Assembly (NCBI GenBank): GCA_020698575.1
Contig: CM036251.1
Span: 7,273,788-7,337,787, forward strand
Source of the DNA: Bostrychus sinensis
Lineage: Eukaryota; Chordata; Actinopteri; Gobiiformes; Eleotridae
Reading direction: 5' to 3'
Length of the DNA stretch: 64,000 bases
Shown here: positions 54,210 through 64,000 of the stretch, piece after piece
Numbering within the stretch: position 1 is the first letter of the stretch
Layout of the letters: each line of letters begins with the position of its first letter
Notes under the pieces: generated by a model
What the model was told of the DNA's origin: nothing
Databases searched by the model: none
What the model saw: only the letters and a program-made list of their open reading frames with translations
Program-made: the position numbers and the translations under genes

Positions 54210-57200
54210 TCACGATGACGGCACCACTGTGATCCCATCCATGTCCAGTTCTACCGAGTGAACGCTGAAATCTCCCAGGCCCTAAAACACATCATATCAC
54301 TATGGTTGGATTCATCTCACTGTGTTAAAATCCTTAAGCTTGCCCAGTTTTCCTGCTTCTAATAACACAGCTCCGAGGACATAATGTTCACTTGCTGCCT
54401 AATACAGGGCGTCCATAAAGTCTCTTTACAATTTAAAAAATATATTACAAAGGCAATTGATCAGCCATCTTAATCAGATCTGTTCTATGTACAAAGTTTT
54501 TAACTACATACGTACCAGACGGTTACAGCTCCACGTTCTACAGTGCACAAAGTCCTGCACAAGAACCTGTGATTGTACTTTGCTTACAAAGTGCAACTCT
54601 TACAGCTGCACTCGCGCCAAATGATAAACCGAGATGAAAGGAGTTTGCAGTTAACACTGGAATGAATTTCTGAGGATGTAATGTTCCTGCGTTTGTTTTA
54701 GTGATGAGGCAACCTTTCATGTTTCAGGGAAACTGAACACACATAATGTGAGAATCTGGGCTCAGAACAGCCCCATGTGACTCGGGAACTACACCGAGAG
54801 TCCAAAGGTGAATGTGTGCTGTGGGATCACCACTGATGAAGCTCTGCAAGAAAATGAGTTCTTTTCTTGGTGTGCTTTGTGCAACTAATGGTGCCCATAT
54901 AGAGATGAATTAAAAGAGGCAAAAAACTTCAATATCTACTCCTCATTTTGTAATAATTTCCACATATTTGTCTGTTCATTTGCATTTGTAATATTTTTTT
55001 TAAACTGTAAAGAGACTTTATGGACACTCTGTATATCCCATCCACTAACAGGTGCCACAATGAAGAGATAATCCGTGTTATCCCCTTCACCTGTCAGTGG
55101 TCATAATGTTATGCCTGATCGCTGTATATTGTACAGCCGCTACATTACCGGAGTTTTAGCGAGCGCCTCCACCACCTCCTCTCTCTGTCCGGGCTGTTTG
55201 GTCAGGACGTACATGAAGCCCCCTCCTCCAGCTCCGGCCAGACTCTGTCCCAGGACCAGGGGCCTCAGAGCCTCCATCATGAGCCGCACTGAGGCCGGTT
55301 CACAGCCTGGCGCCATGAGCTTCTTCTGCCGCCACGACCTGTCCAGGCACAAGCCCAGACCAGAGAGAGAGCCTGGGCAGAAGAAGGGGCAGGTTTAAAG
55401 CTTTGAATGAGCTGAATATAGGTTTTAATATTCAGCCTATTTGGAGTCTAAATATTGTTTGAAATGTTTATATTAAAATACTTGTGCCATTAAGATCATA
55501 GAAAAATAGTTTATCTATTACCTTCAGGCATCGGAACAGCGGCATTCAAAGAAGATAATGTGCGCTTAAATGCTGTGTAAAGCGCCTCGCATTCACTTCT
55601 CTGTTTCTCAGCTCATGTTTAGGCAAAACTCATTTATACATCACTTTACATTGTTCTTCTTTGGTTGAATCTTTTTCTTATAGCTGTTCCCTCTCAGGGG
55701 TCGCCACAGTGAATCATCTGCCTCCATCTAACCCTATCATCCGCATCCGCTTCATCCAACTTCATGTTCTCTTTGACTACATCCATAAATCTCTTAAAAA
55801 GTCCAGCCTGACCCGAGGTTGTTCACGTTCTGTCCGTTGTTTGACTGACAGAGTACGTGCTGCCTGCTATAGCTGATAAATACATGTGTTAACTTTCCTC
55901 GCTTTGGTCTCTTAACCGTGGAGCGACACACATCCACAGTTTTCCTTCAGGAACAAAGGCGTTCGTCCTCCGGGGTTAATTCTCTTCGCTCCCTCCGCTC
56001 TTTGTTTACTGAAGCAGCAAGGCACACAGCAGACCTCTCTGTCTTTCACTGAAGAGTTTGGGGCTTTATTGCTGTACTGCACTTTAATATGGCTCTACAT
56101 TTTGAGCCTGTAGCAACTAACAAGCCCCTCTTATCGCCTCTGTCAACTCAGGTAAACATATCCACTCTGCACACTCGTTTTTAAACAGCGCCTATCTACC
56201 TCATACTCACTCGCTCTCCTGTTGCTGGGAAGACACTCTGTAGATTTTCTGCCAAGTCTGAATTTCCCTGCTGTATTTTATGCAATCTACTCTAACCTCA
56301 GCATCCCATACCCATAAATTCACTAACCCTCTTCTGTACATGTCCAAACCGTCTCTCTACAATCTATCAAACATCTATAATAGAGCAGGAGCAATATGGA
56401 TTTTTTGAGACCGATACCGATATTAGGTAACAAGAAAAATACCGATATCCGATGCATCAGCCAATACAGTTATACATTAGGAAAAAGTATTTTAAACCAT
56501 TTTTCTTTCTGCTCTTGTTTACATGAATATGGCGTTTACAACTCAGGCAACTTTATTAGACTAAACTTATTTTTAAAATGTCGTAGAAAGCTGCTTCTTT
56601 ATGCTGATTGTTATTTAGGTTGTACTGGGTAATGGTGTGGGGAGTATTATTATGTATTATATTTATTTTATTTAGCTTAACTAAATTTGTTTAACTTAAA
56701 TTTCATTTAAGTAGAGCATGGGGAGAACTACAAAATGCATTTTGAATATTTGTCCTATGAGGTTTTATGGCAGAGAAATTAGCAAAATATTTTTATTGAC
56801 TTTTTGAGCTTTTCAGGCCATGAGAATGAGATTTGGGCTGTTTCCTATGAACTGCAGAGTAAGAGCCCAACTGTTTGGAAACAACCAGCGCCCTCTGCTG
56901 GACAAATAGCAGAGGGCCATCATTTGCAGGTAAAGAGGTCTTATTCCAGCACACAGTAAAAATGATTCTGTTTACATCGGCGGATATCGGTCAAATTTTG
57001 GCCGATAAATTTAACGGCCTCTAATCTATAACATGAGCTGTCCCTCTGATGGACTCATTCCTAATCCTAACCATCCTCATCACAAACAAAGAAAACCTCA
57101 ACATCTTCAGCTCTGCTACCTCCAGCCATGTAAAAATATGTCCAACAGGATTGATTCTTACCATCTAAACAGGCCTTGGCACAATCTTCTGCGTTGGCCA

Positions 57201-60200
57201 CCAGCTGCTGAGCATTTTGGACCATCGAAGGAAGACGGCTGTACCAGCTACGCACCACATCCTACAGGCAGAATAAATTCAACATCACATCAGTAAATGT
57301 TGCTTTCCTGTGGTTGGAGGAGTAAATGAGGCTTCAAACACCTGCAGTAAGTTGCGAGCAAGCCGTGTCTTTCCAGTGTAAACCAAAAGAAGATGCTGCT
57401 CCAGAGAAACAAGGAAGTCTTGCGACAGACTCAGGCGCTCCACTCGGACCTGAAGAGGTAACTCTGCCCGGGACCGTCCCACTTTAACCCCGCCCACCAG
57501 TCCTCCGACCTGGTCCTGCCAACCTCCACCTGCAAAACACACAACATTCAACTTACAGTACAGCAGAAAGATAGCTAAAGGCCAGTAGTAGTAGTGATAA
57601 TAGTGATAATAGTGGTAGTAATAATAATGGTAGTAATAGTAGTGATAGTAGTGATAATAGTGGTAGTAATACTGGTAGTATTAGTAGCAATAGTAGTGAT
57701 AATGGTGGTAGTAATAATATTGGTAGTAATAGTAGTGATAATAGTGGTAGTAATATTAATGGTAGTGACAGTAGTCATAGTAGTGATAATAGTGGTAGTA
57801 ATACTGGTAGTAATAGTAGTGATAATGGTGGTAGTAATAATAATGGTAGTGATAGTAGTGATAATAGTGGTTGTAATAATAATGGTAGTGATAGTAGTGA
57901 TAATGGTGGTAGTAATAATAATGGTAGTGATAGTAGTGATAATAGTGGTAGTAATATTAATGGTAGTGACAGTAGTCATAGTAGTGATAATAGTGGTAGT
58001 AATACTGGTAGTAATAGTAGTGATAATGGTGGTAGTAATAATAATGGTAGTGATAGTAGTGATAATAGTGGTTGTAATAATAATGGTAGTGATAGTAGTG
58101 ATAATGGTGGTAGTAATAATAATGGTAGTATAATAGTAGTGATAATAGTGGTTGTAATAATAATGGTAGTGATAGTAGTGATAATGGTGGTAGTAATAAT
58201 AATGGTAGTATAATAGTAGTGATAATAGTGGTTGTAATAATAATGGTAGTAATAGTAGTGATATTAGTTATAATAACGGTAGTAATAGTAGTGATAGTAG
58301 TGATAAAAGTGGTAGTAGTAAGAGTGATAGTGATGAGAAGTTGTATAGTAGTGATAATAGTGTAGTAGTAGTGACAGTAAGTGGTTGTAGTAGTAGTGAT
58401 AGTACTGATAATAGTGGTAGTATAGTAATAGTACTGATAATGATAATAATAATGGTAGTGATAATGGTGGTAGGAGTAGTTGTATTAGTGATAGTAGTGA
58501 TATATTTGATTGTAGTAGTAGTAGTAGCACATACAGAATACTATAGTTAAATGTGTTAATCTTCACACAGAAAAGCTGCAGGTGAGCAACCTGTGGTGAG
58601 GATCTGCTCGAGGTAAAGTACGTTGTGGATCAGAGAGTCTGAGTCGTACGTCCGACCTGTGCATCTGTACACAGCAGCCAACAGCGCCCCCGCCAGGATA
58701 CTGCTGGTTCCTACAAGACAGAGACAGCTTCAGTACAGACCATTATTTTAGTTACAAACATTTCATTTCAGTAATGGGCCATGGACAAAATGATTAATTT
58801 TGGACTGCATCCAGATCACTGTTTAGATCAAGGAGGGTTTTAAAGAATTCTGTACCATTTTGAGACACCAGGATCTTTAAAACCTGTCTTTGACACAGCA
58901 CTGTACTTCTAGCCCTGTCATGTTCATAAGGGCACAAAAAAAATCTTTAATATTATTTAGTATTTTTGATTATACTGTGATTCTCACCAAGTCCAGTGCC
59001 AGTGGGAAGTGTAGACCAGCTGTGGAGCTCAATGCCTCCTCCCCAAAGCTGTGTCAGCTGCTGTCCCAAAGAATCATGGGAGGACAGAGACACCACTCCA
59101 CTACAGACACACACTGCCTTCAGCAAAGCACCTGAACATGAAAAGAGCATGTTAGGGCAGTGAATAAACAACACGGAAAATACTGTATGTATTATTACAT
59201 ACATACAGTATTTTTCTCATGTGAATTCACAGAATTGCCAATAATTGTTTGTTGCACACATGTCCAGCTGACTTCTTTTTAAACCTTTTGTTGTGATTAA
59301 ATTAACCTGGATTAGAGTCTTCATATATACACATATTTATCAACTTATTTCTTAATGATTCTCATGTGTTTACTGTTTTTTTCATTGAAAGTTGAGTTTA
59401 GGGCTGCACGATATAGAAAAAAAATGCAATATTCACTATGTTGAAAATTACAATATTACTGCAATATTTTTAAAAATGGCCTACTTTTCTGACACAAGTT
59501 TAATTCACTTAAAACAATCTTGTAAGTTCCTGTATTCACAAGTCAAATCAGCGTCAGCACAGTCAAAACAGACTAAACCAGGAATAAAACAAAGCTAAAC
59601 TGTGACTAAATTAAGGAATTTGGACTTTTAAAACATTTTTATTTAGTCAAAACACATTTTCTTTTAAGGCTCTAGTAAGAAAATAATTATTCAGTGTAAA
59701 ACTCTGTCGAATGAAAGACCAAAGCGTTATTGCGGTATGGATATTGCATTTGCTGATATTGCAATAACAAGTTATTGTAGCTGTTTTTTTGTACAAAAAA
59801 ATCAACCTAAAACAATAATGAAAGGCCCCAAAAGCCCTTCAGTCTTTTACCTGGTGCATGTGGTTGACAGTAATCCTTCAGATCTTCCAAACTTTGACAC
59901 ACAGTCTCTGTGGAAATGCCGCTGTCCCGCCCCCCAGAGTGACTGACCAGTAAGAGGCGAGGCTCTTTGATGCGACGAGCTCGAGCACCAATGGGACGTT
60001 GCCCATCCACTTTAACTGCGACGTTGGTCACTGAGCCGCCGTGTTCGAAGGCGATAGGAGGAGTGTCGCTCCAACCACCTGGGTTTAAACATTTACACAA
60101 CAAATGAATGAGGAAGGACTTCTTTTCCTTCCTGTATGGTTATTATGCTAGAGCCAGAGGGGACCTGTGTGCAAATTTATGAAATACCACACAGCTCTAT

Positions 60201-62730
60201 CCTTTATGTAAACTGTTTCCCATAAAGTTTATATAATGTTTTCAGACACATTCCTCTTTTTATACCTGTTTATACACATCAACATCACCTTGACCAAATG
60301 CACTGATTACATACTGAGGCCCAGTTACTCAGGAGAAACCAATTCATGCAGAACAATATTTGGCATTTCATGAGAAGAGGTAGAAAATATTTACTTCCAA
60401 TGTTATGGACAACAGTGTGTATATATTTTGTTTATTTTTGTAGATTAAACCTCCAGACTCACCTGCCAGGTCGAGTCTGGCCGGACAGTGCACCTCCTGC
60501 CACTCCTCGAGCGGCGGGAGCTGTCCTTGTCCAATAGAAATGAACTTTTGCGACGACATCACGGCCTGTCGCAGCAGCACTTGCCCCGCCCCTTCGTAAT
60601 GACGAGCTGCCCGCACCAACAAATCTGGCCTGTAGGGGGAGGAATGAGACATAGCTCATATTCTTGTATTTGAGAAAAACTGTTATCTACTAGTACACCA
60701 ATCAGGTTTAACAATATGACCATTTGACTCAGTAACCTCCATGGAGCTCCCCCTATGTTTCAGAGTAACGCCTTATCGTAAGAAGTCCAGCTGACTCGTA
60801 CCATGAGCCCTCTTTCTACTTTACTCTGCTTGTCGTTTTCCCCTCCTCGTATCTGTACAAAGTTTTTTCTGCTGTTTGCTGCCACGAAAGGTAAAAATCC
60901 CGTGTGCCATCACTAGCTTGTTGTTTGGCTCTAACCCCAATGTGCCGCTTTGTCTCGAGAGTTAAGACTTCTGTGACACTGGGTTGGCGGCCCTCAGACT
61001 TGCAAGTATCGTTTTCAGCCCAGAGACAGCCGGGGGAGATGTGGAGCACTTTATTCACCCCACAACAACTCATTTAACCATCACACAAACTCCATAACTG
61101 TTTATTTATGGCAAAAAAACGTACTGTGTTCCACTTTAATATATATATACTATATAATACAGAGAATGACATTTCTGATGCCCACAGTGAAAGAGAACAA
61201 ATAAGATAATCAGAAAAAGGAAAGGAAAAAGCATTTACATTTGCTCTAAATGTTGAACTTAGTTTATTTTCTATCTTACCTGATATTTTTGCATGTGTTT
61301 TTCAAGAGTGTCTATGTGTTAGCAACTGTGAGTTTAGCTTAAATACTGCCATTTGGTTCAGGTTTACTTTTTTAATAAAATAAAACAATTTTTCACATGG
61401 AGAGTTTGTATATGGATGCTCCATCCATATATAAACTCTCCTGTCACCACTCTTGACAAAAACTACTTATTTTTACCATCCATCTACCGGAAAAAGTTCC
61501 CTATATGAAGCTTAATTACATGCGCATCTCATATGTAGTTTACCTGTTGCGCTGCCCATGTGGACTCAGATACGTGGGTAAAACCACATGCAAGTTAAAA
61601 CAACGTTTTAGCGAGCACAACAGCGCCATTAGACAGCAAGACACGGACTCTCCAGTAGCGATCCATTTTAATCAATTAAAGCACGACTTGTCACCTCTTC
61701 GCTTCTGTGGGATTGAGCAGGTGCCACTCCCACCCAGGGGAGGAGACCACGATCGCACTTTAAAAAGACGCGAAGCACACTGAATTTTTACCTTACAGAC
61801 TCTTAGTCCAAGAGGTCTTAATGATGAATTTCTGTTGAATGTAATGTTGTAATTGTGGTATGAGGCAGAGAGTAAAGTATTTTCCCTCTTAGGGAGCAGA
61901 TGTACTGCCCTTTTATATGGTGTATCACACTTAGTAAATTTTAAATAGGCATGTGAACTAATAATGACAGCAAATGTGCATTGTTAATATTTATTTATAT
62001 TTTCCTATGAATGTAGGCTTATTATTGATTTGATGGAAAGAGGGTAATACATACATTTTGTATTAATTGTGTATGATAATTGTATGTTAGGGTCAGTAAT
62101 GTTATAAGGAGACTGTTCTTGATCCTGATTGGATGTTTTTGGCGGAAGAACCTGAACTTATAAAAGGTGGATGGAAAGGGCTGTCCTCACGCCGGATGAA
62201 GGTCTGACAGACCAAAACGTTGCTCAATTAATGATTAAATGAAGAGTGAGACAGTGTGTGGGAGTTTTATGATGATTTCAAAATAAAATAAAACCAGGAA
62301 AGGTGGCTAGATTGTCATTGAGACGCGAGGATCAAGAACATTTCGGGTAGTAAAACTTTAGAGAATGTACTGTATAATGATTTTTTTTTTTTTTTGTTAC
62401 TTGATGGTACTCCAGGAAATAATACCACTGTAACTCGACATAACTATAGAGAAACAGGTTAAAGTTGTTGAATGTTCCCTGTCTCTCACCTGCTGAGCCA
62501 CTTCCCTCTCTCCTCAGCTAAAGCCCGGACCCCTCCCATCAGGTTCCCCTCCTCCAGCAGGACGTATGCAGACCTCCAGGCCTCATTCGCAGCCGGGCCG
62601 CTCCTCAGACCCCCTCTACCTCCAGCCATACACACCAACACGTCCGCGATACAGGACAGGCACCGAGCAGACACCGCCAACTCTGAACCAGGAGACTCAG
62701 TGTTCAGCTCTGTCCCACGTCCCGAAGCAA
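54210..62730 (-). CDS. fcsk: L-fucose kinase, C-terminal part (5' end outside the window)
   Basis: Nine exons encode the last 493 aa (human protein about 1,084): 62490-62730, 60463-60629, 59851-60078, 58988-59131, 58591-58710, 57342-57529, 57162-57261, 55149-55372, 54210-54281; all GT-AG, phases consistent. Fragment residues 1-80 match LADVLVCMAGGRGGLRSGPA; AGGWSDTPP lies at 135-143 and RPIGARARRIKEP follows. The GHMP-kinase ATP loop PTGTGLGTSS is at 254-263, GGWQDQVGG at about 301, and LAGAGGGGF at 440-448. The enzyme phosphorylates free L-fucose to fucose-1-phosphate in the salvage route to GDP-fucose, in the cytosol. All GHMP motifs are intact. The N-terminal pyrophosphorylase-like half must lie right of 64,000. 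Introns hold hAT, mariner and Penelope relics. Confidence 0.95.
54300..55120 (+). repeat. Dispersed repeat (44,217 family) split by a mariner element
   Basis: Left flank 'GCCCAGTTTTCCTGCTTCTA...' and right flank 'CCATCCACTAACAGGTGCCA', 'GTGGTCATAATGTTATGCC' join to the uninterrupted 44,217-44,370 order. The mariner relic (54,405-55,031) sits at the break. Located in the last fcsk intron. Confidence 0.78.
54405..55031 (+). mobile_element. Tc1/mariner-superfamily relic with TA duplication
   Basis: Ends CAGGGCGTCCATAAAGTCTC and (complement) CAGAGTGTCCATAAAGTCTC, with TA on both sides. The interior encodes a transposase piece: FSDEATFHVSGKLNTHNVRI, a stop codon shortly after, then ESPKVNVCCGIT. 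This DEATFH...HNVRIW...SPKVNV block lies around the second catalytic Asp of the family. Only 627 bp remain, so it is internally deleted and dead. Confidence 0.85.
55373..57161. other. fcsk intron with a hAT MITE
   Basis: Intron between the exons ending 57,162 and starting 55,372. The right half is the hAT MITE at 56,381-57,023. The left half has no recognisable repeat, although 55,690-55,830 ('GGGGTCGCCACAGTGAATCA', 'TTCTCTTTGACTACATCCAT') looks like a dispersed element. Confidence 0.5.
56381..57023. mobile_element. hAT MITE with perfect 8-bp duplication
   Basis: Ends TAGAGCAGGAGCAATATGG and (complement) TAGAGGCCGTTAAATTTATC. Flanked by ATCTATAA on both sides (56,373-56,380 and 57,024-57,031). 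The interior repeats 'CCGATATC/CCGATACCGATAT' near both ends, a common fish MITE form. Confidence 0.85.
57590..58540. repeat. GTAGTGATAATAGTGGTAG compound minisatellite
   Basis: About 950 bp of triplet-based units (TAG, TGATAA, TGG, TAATAA) in larger repeated blocks such as 'GATAATGGTGGTAGTAATAA'. In an fcsk intron, starting about 60 bp upstream of an exon on the minus strand. Long I/V- or T-rich open frames are artefacts. Confidence 0.92.
59258..59325 (+). repeat. Decayed copy 3 of the 19,470 repeat
   Basis: Shares 'GTCCAGCTGACTTCTTTTTA', 'AACCTTTTGTTGTGATT' and 'CCTGGATTAGAGTCTTCA' with 43,745-43,810. Confidence 0.5.
59397..59790. mobile_element. MITE with AGGGCTGCACGATAT end
   Basis: Left end 'TAGGGCTGCACGATATAG'; the interior alternates 'GCAATATT' motifs; the right end is decayed ('AACAAGTTATTGTAGCTG'). 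The partial copy at 940-1,096 matches its right half. Located in an fcsk intron. Confidence 0.6.
60735..61135. repeat. Dispersed repeat shared with 4,264-4,560
   Basis: The longer of the two copies. It ends 'ACTGTGTTCCACTTTAA', which with 'TCCATGGAGCTCCCCCTA' at the start suggests weak inverted ends. Located in an fcsk intron. Confidence 0.55.
61397..61440. other. 20-bp near-perfect hairpin before the Penelope fragment
   Basis: GGAGAGTTTGTATATGGATG and, after a 3-4-base loop, CATCCATATATAAACTCTCC; one mismatch. It lies about 60 bp upstream of the start of the Penelope-like coding remnant. Confidence 0.8.
61490..62265 (+). mobile_element. Penelope-like element 3' part, GIY-YIG endonuclease end
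   Basis: The frame 61,505-61,783 reads YVVYLLRCPCGLRYVGKT, then LKQRFSEHN, the GIY-YIG nuclease signature at the C-terminus of Penelope-like retroelements. After REAH a TGA stands where the family has Trp; beyond it the frame continues as IFTLQTLSPRGLND..., the family's C-terminus, ending near 61,848. The RT domain is missing (5' truncation). A 3' non-coding part with a hammerhead-like remnant (62,192-62,224) follows. In an fcsk intron, antisense to the gene. Confidence 0.85.
62192..62224 (+). ncRNA. Degenerate hammerhead-like motif
   Basis: CCGGATGA, then a stem GGTC-TGACA-GACC, then AAAACGTTGCT. The layout is that of Penelope hammerheads (CTGATGA, stem II, GAAAC, GTT loop), but two core positions differ (CTGATGA to CGGATGA, GAAA to AAAA). 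It is probably inactive. Confidence 0.5.
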
Positions 62731-62907
62731 CTACAGAAGAGAAAAAGAAATTACAGTTACTTTGAGGAAAGATTAGTTGGATTTTACGGTAGACCAGGAC
62801 AAAACCAGGAATTAATCCAAAAGTCCCAGAAGGTTGGCAGTTCTTCCCAGTTCATATACTGTCATGGAGTCCAGGACCATCCACCCCCGGTTCCTGAAGT
62901 AAATTTC

Positions 62908-63198
62908 CAATTTACTTTTCAAATTAAAGAAGAGATAAATCCCGCACACTGTCGAACTTGCAAAGGTGAGATTTATTTACAGGTGAGGTCTGACAACGTT
63001 TCGGCACTGAGCCTTCATCAGGCAAACATTCAAAAAGTGCTAGGAAGCCATCTTAAATAGGGAGTGGCCAGTCTCAGACAACAATGCAGTGAATTATTAC
63101 ATCAAGTGATTTTTACACACAATGAACCTGTTACCACATAAAAACCAAAATATACTATAATAATAATGAAGCATAACTTTTACAATTTACTTTTCAAA
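62908..63198 (-). mobile_element. 259-bp Penelope-type insertion with 16-bp target duplication
   Basis: CAATTTACTTTTCAAA stands at 62,908-62,923 and again at 63,183-63,198; between them lie 259 bp unlike the flanks. On the minus strand it contains 'CTATTTAAGATGGCTTCC', the hammerhead-like core (62,992-63,021) and 'GACAGTGTGCGGGATTTATC', similar to 'GACAGTGTGTGGGAGTTTTA' in the element at 62.25 kb. It is non-autonomous. Confidence 0.75.
62992..63021 (-). ncRNA. Hammerhead-ribozyme-like core
   Basis: Minus strand: CTGATGA, then AGGC-TCAGT-GCC as stem II, then GAAACGTTGTC, the short stem III form known from Penelope-like elements. One extra A precedes stem II. I cannot find a paired stem I next to the core, so activity is doubtful. 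Confidence 0.55.
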
Positions 63199-63959
63199 AA
63201 ATCCGTATATTAAAAGTTTCAAAGCTTGACAAGGGATAATCAGCTCTGATACTCCATAGCTAATTAGCCTCCCTCAAGCCGTTGAACTTTTAATATATGT
63301 ATTTTACAAAAAGTCAATGGGGAAAATGAATGGCAATCTTACTTAGGCGCAGAATGACAGCTGTAGCTACAGAAGTAGTAGTGTGTGACTGAGGAGTGAA
63401 TGATGAACCGTCACCCGTCTTCTGAAATGTTTAGGAGCGCCCCTATTGGTCTGTCACACCAGAGCACCACCCGCGTAGGTGTGAAAAACCATGACCAGAC
63501 AATGATGAGTATGCCATGCTTTTTTTGGATATTTAAGATGCACACAAATACACTTAATGAGAATTTCAGCTCTTTGTCTTCTATCTATTGGTTACCTTTG
63601 TGTTGCTAACAGCCAAGCTAATCATGCATCATCCCCTGCTCTGCTCACCCCGTTGCACACAGACGTACTCCCATCATGTGTGTATTCAAGCCCAGGATCA
63701 CCAGCCAATTGAAGAATCTGCTGAACCAGAGGAAGCGTCTTAAAAAAGGTGTTAAATTTCCCAAGACAAAACCTGAACCCTGAACAGATTAAGTACTGGA
63801 CCTCCTGCTGGTCCAGCTCCCACTGCTCCTGTCTTCACTCACCCCCAGACAAACAATCCACAACTCACCACTGATACATTCCAGCCTATAACCTCTGCCT
63901 CCTCTCCCCCAACTCTCACCCCCACTGTGAGCAAACCTGCCCTGTGACTGTGACAACAG
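63199..63959. other. Probable fcsk intron or upstream region, no exon seen
   Basis: No fucokinase exon can be recognised right of 62,730. 63,200-63,600 is AT-rich without a named repeat. 63,600-63,959 looks like LINE-associated sequence rising in C content. Confidence 0.4.
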
Positions 63960-64000
63960 CCAGGTAAGAAGAGACCTGGAGAGAGTCAACCAAGGCAAGA
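63950..64000 (+). pseudogene. LINE reverse transcriptase start, cut by the window edge
   Basis: The last codons read NSQVRRDLERVNQGK, the segment just before the AAGPDG block of many non-LTR retrotransposon RTs. A stop lies shortly upstream in the same frame. The element continues beyond the window. Confidence 0.5.

Noticed and set aside
57575..58133. Hydrophobic I/V-rich 179-codon ORF as a membrane protein
   Set aside because: It is the triplet microsatellite in an fcsk intron.
61505..61783. GIY-YIG ORF as a host nuclease gene
   Set aside because: The sequence after the stop and the ribozyme-like 3' part fit a Penelope-like retroelement; it is antisense in an intron.
63789..63998. Minus-strand ORF as an upstream fcsk exon
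   Set aside because: The translation has no resemblance to fucokinase; the plus strand looks like a LINE.

Overview
The window is teleost fish DNA. It has spliced genes with GT-AG introns, one intronless TRIM gene, and dense interspersed repeats typical of fish: L2-like LINE, tRNA-derived SINEs, hAT, Harbinger and mariner relics, a Penelope-like element and retroviral LTRs. Four protein-coding genes can be supported. The rest is repeats, tandem arrays and introns. I see no rRNA, tRNA or CRISPR locus.

Layout. Positions 1-28,300 hold no host gene that I can support. They carry a LINE tail, SINEs, MITEs, five minisatellites (about 3.9-4.25, 5.0-5.9, 7.6-9.4, 13.8-14.2 and 17.6-18.2 kb), an L2 reverse-transcriptase fragment, a Harbinger transposase relic and a 7.2-kb minus-strand endogenous retrovirus (19,891-27,129). 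From 28.3 kb to the right edge the DNA is genic: an intronless TRIM E3 ligase (28,316-29,935, minus), amfr/gp78 (33,334-46,718, minus, 13 coding exons, 672 aa), commd9 (47,878-52,436, plus, 6 exons, 193 aa) and the C-terminal 493 aa of fcsk/L-fucose kinase (54,210-62,730, minus, 9 exons; its 5' part lies beyond the window). amfr and commd9 are divergent with 1.16 kb between start codons. commd9 and fcsk converge.

The genes act in separate pathways: AMFR in ER-associated degradation, COMMD9 in endosomal recycling, FCSK in the fucose salvage route, and the TRIM protein probably in innate immunity. They are not an operon-like system.

The most unusual part is the endogenous retrovirus. Two LTRs of about 515 bp are nearly identical and flanked by the same 5-bp target duplication (ACTGT), with a primer-binding site matching tRNA-Tyr. 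Inside lies a second, different LTR of about 503 bp in the order PPT-LTR-PBS, with an 18-nt match to tRNA-Trp. This looks like a composite or circularly permuted provirus. Second in interest are two Penelope-like sequences near 62-63 kb that carry hammerhead-ribozyme-like cores, one flanked by a perfect 16-bp duplication. Third is a DNA transposon (37,226-39,058) whose interior has become a 21-bp minisatellite of about 1.1 kb; a second array of the same unit lies at 17.6 kb. Exon boundaries were read by eye from protein similarity and splice sites; transposon family names are from memory and were not searched.
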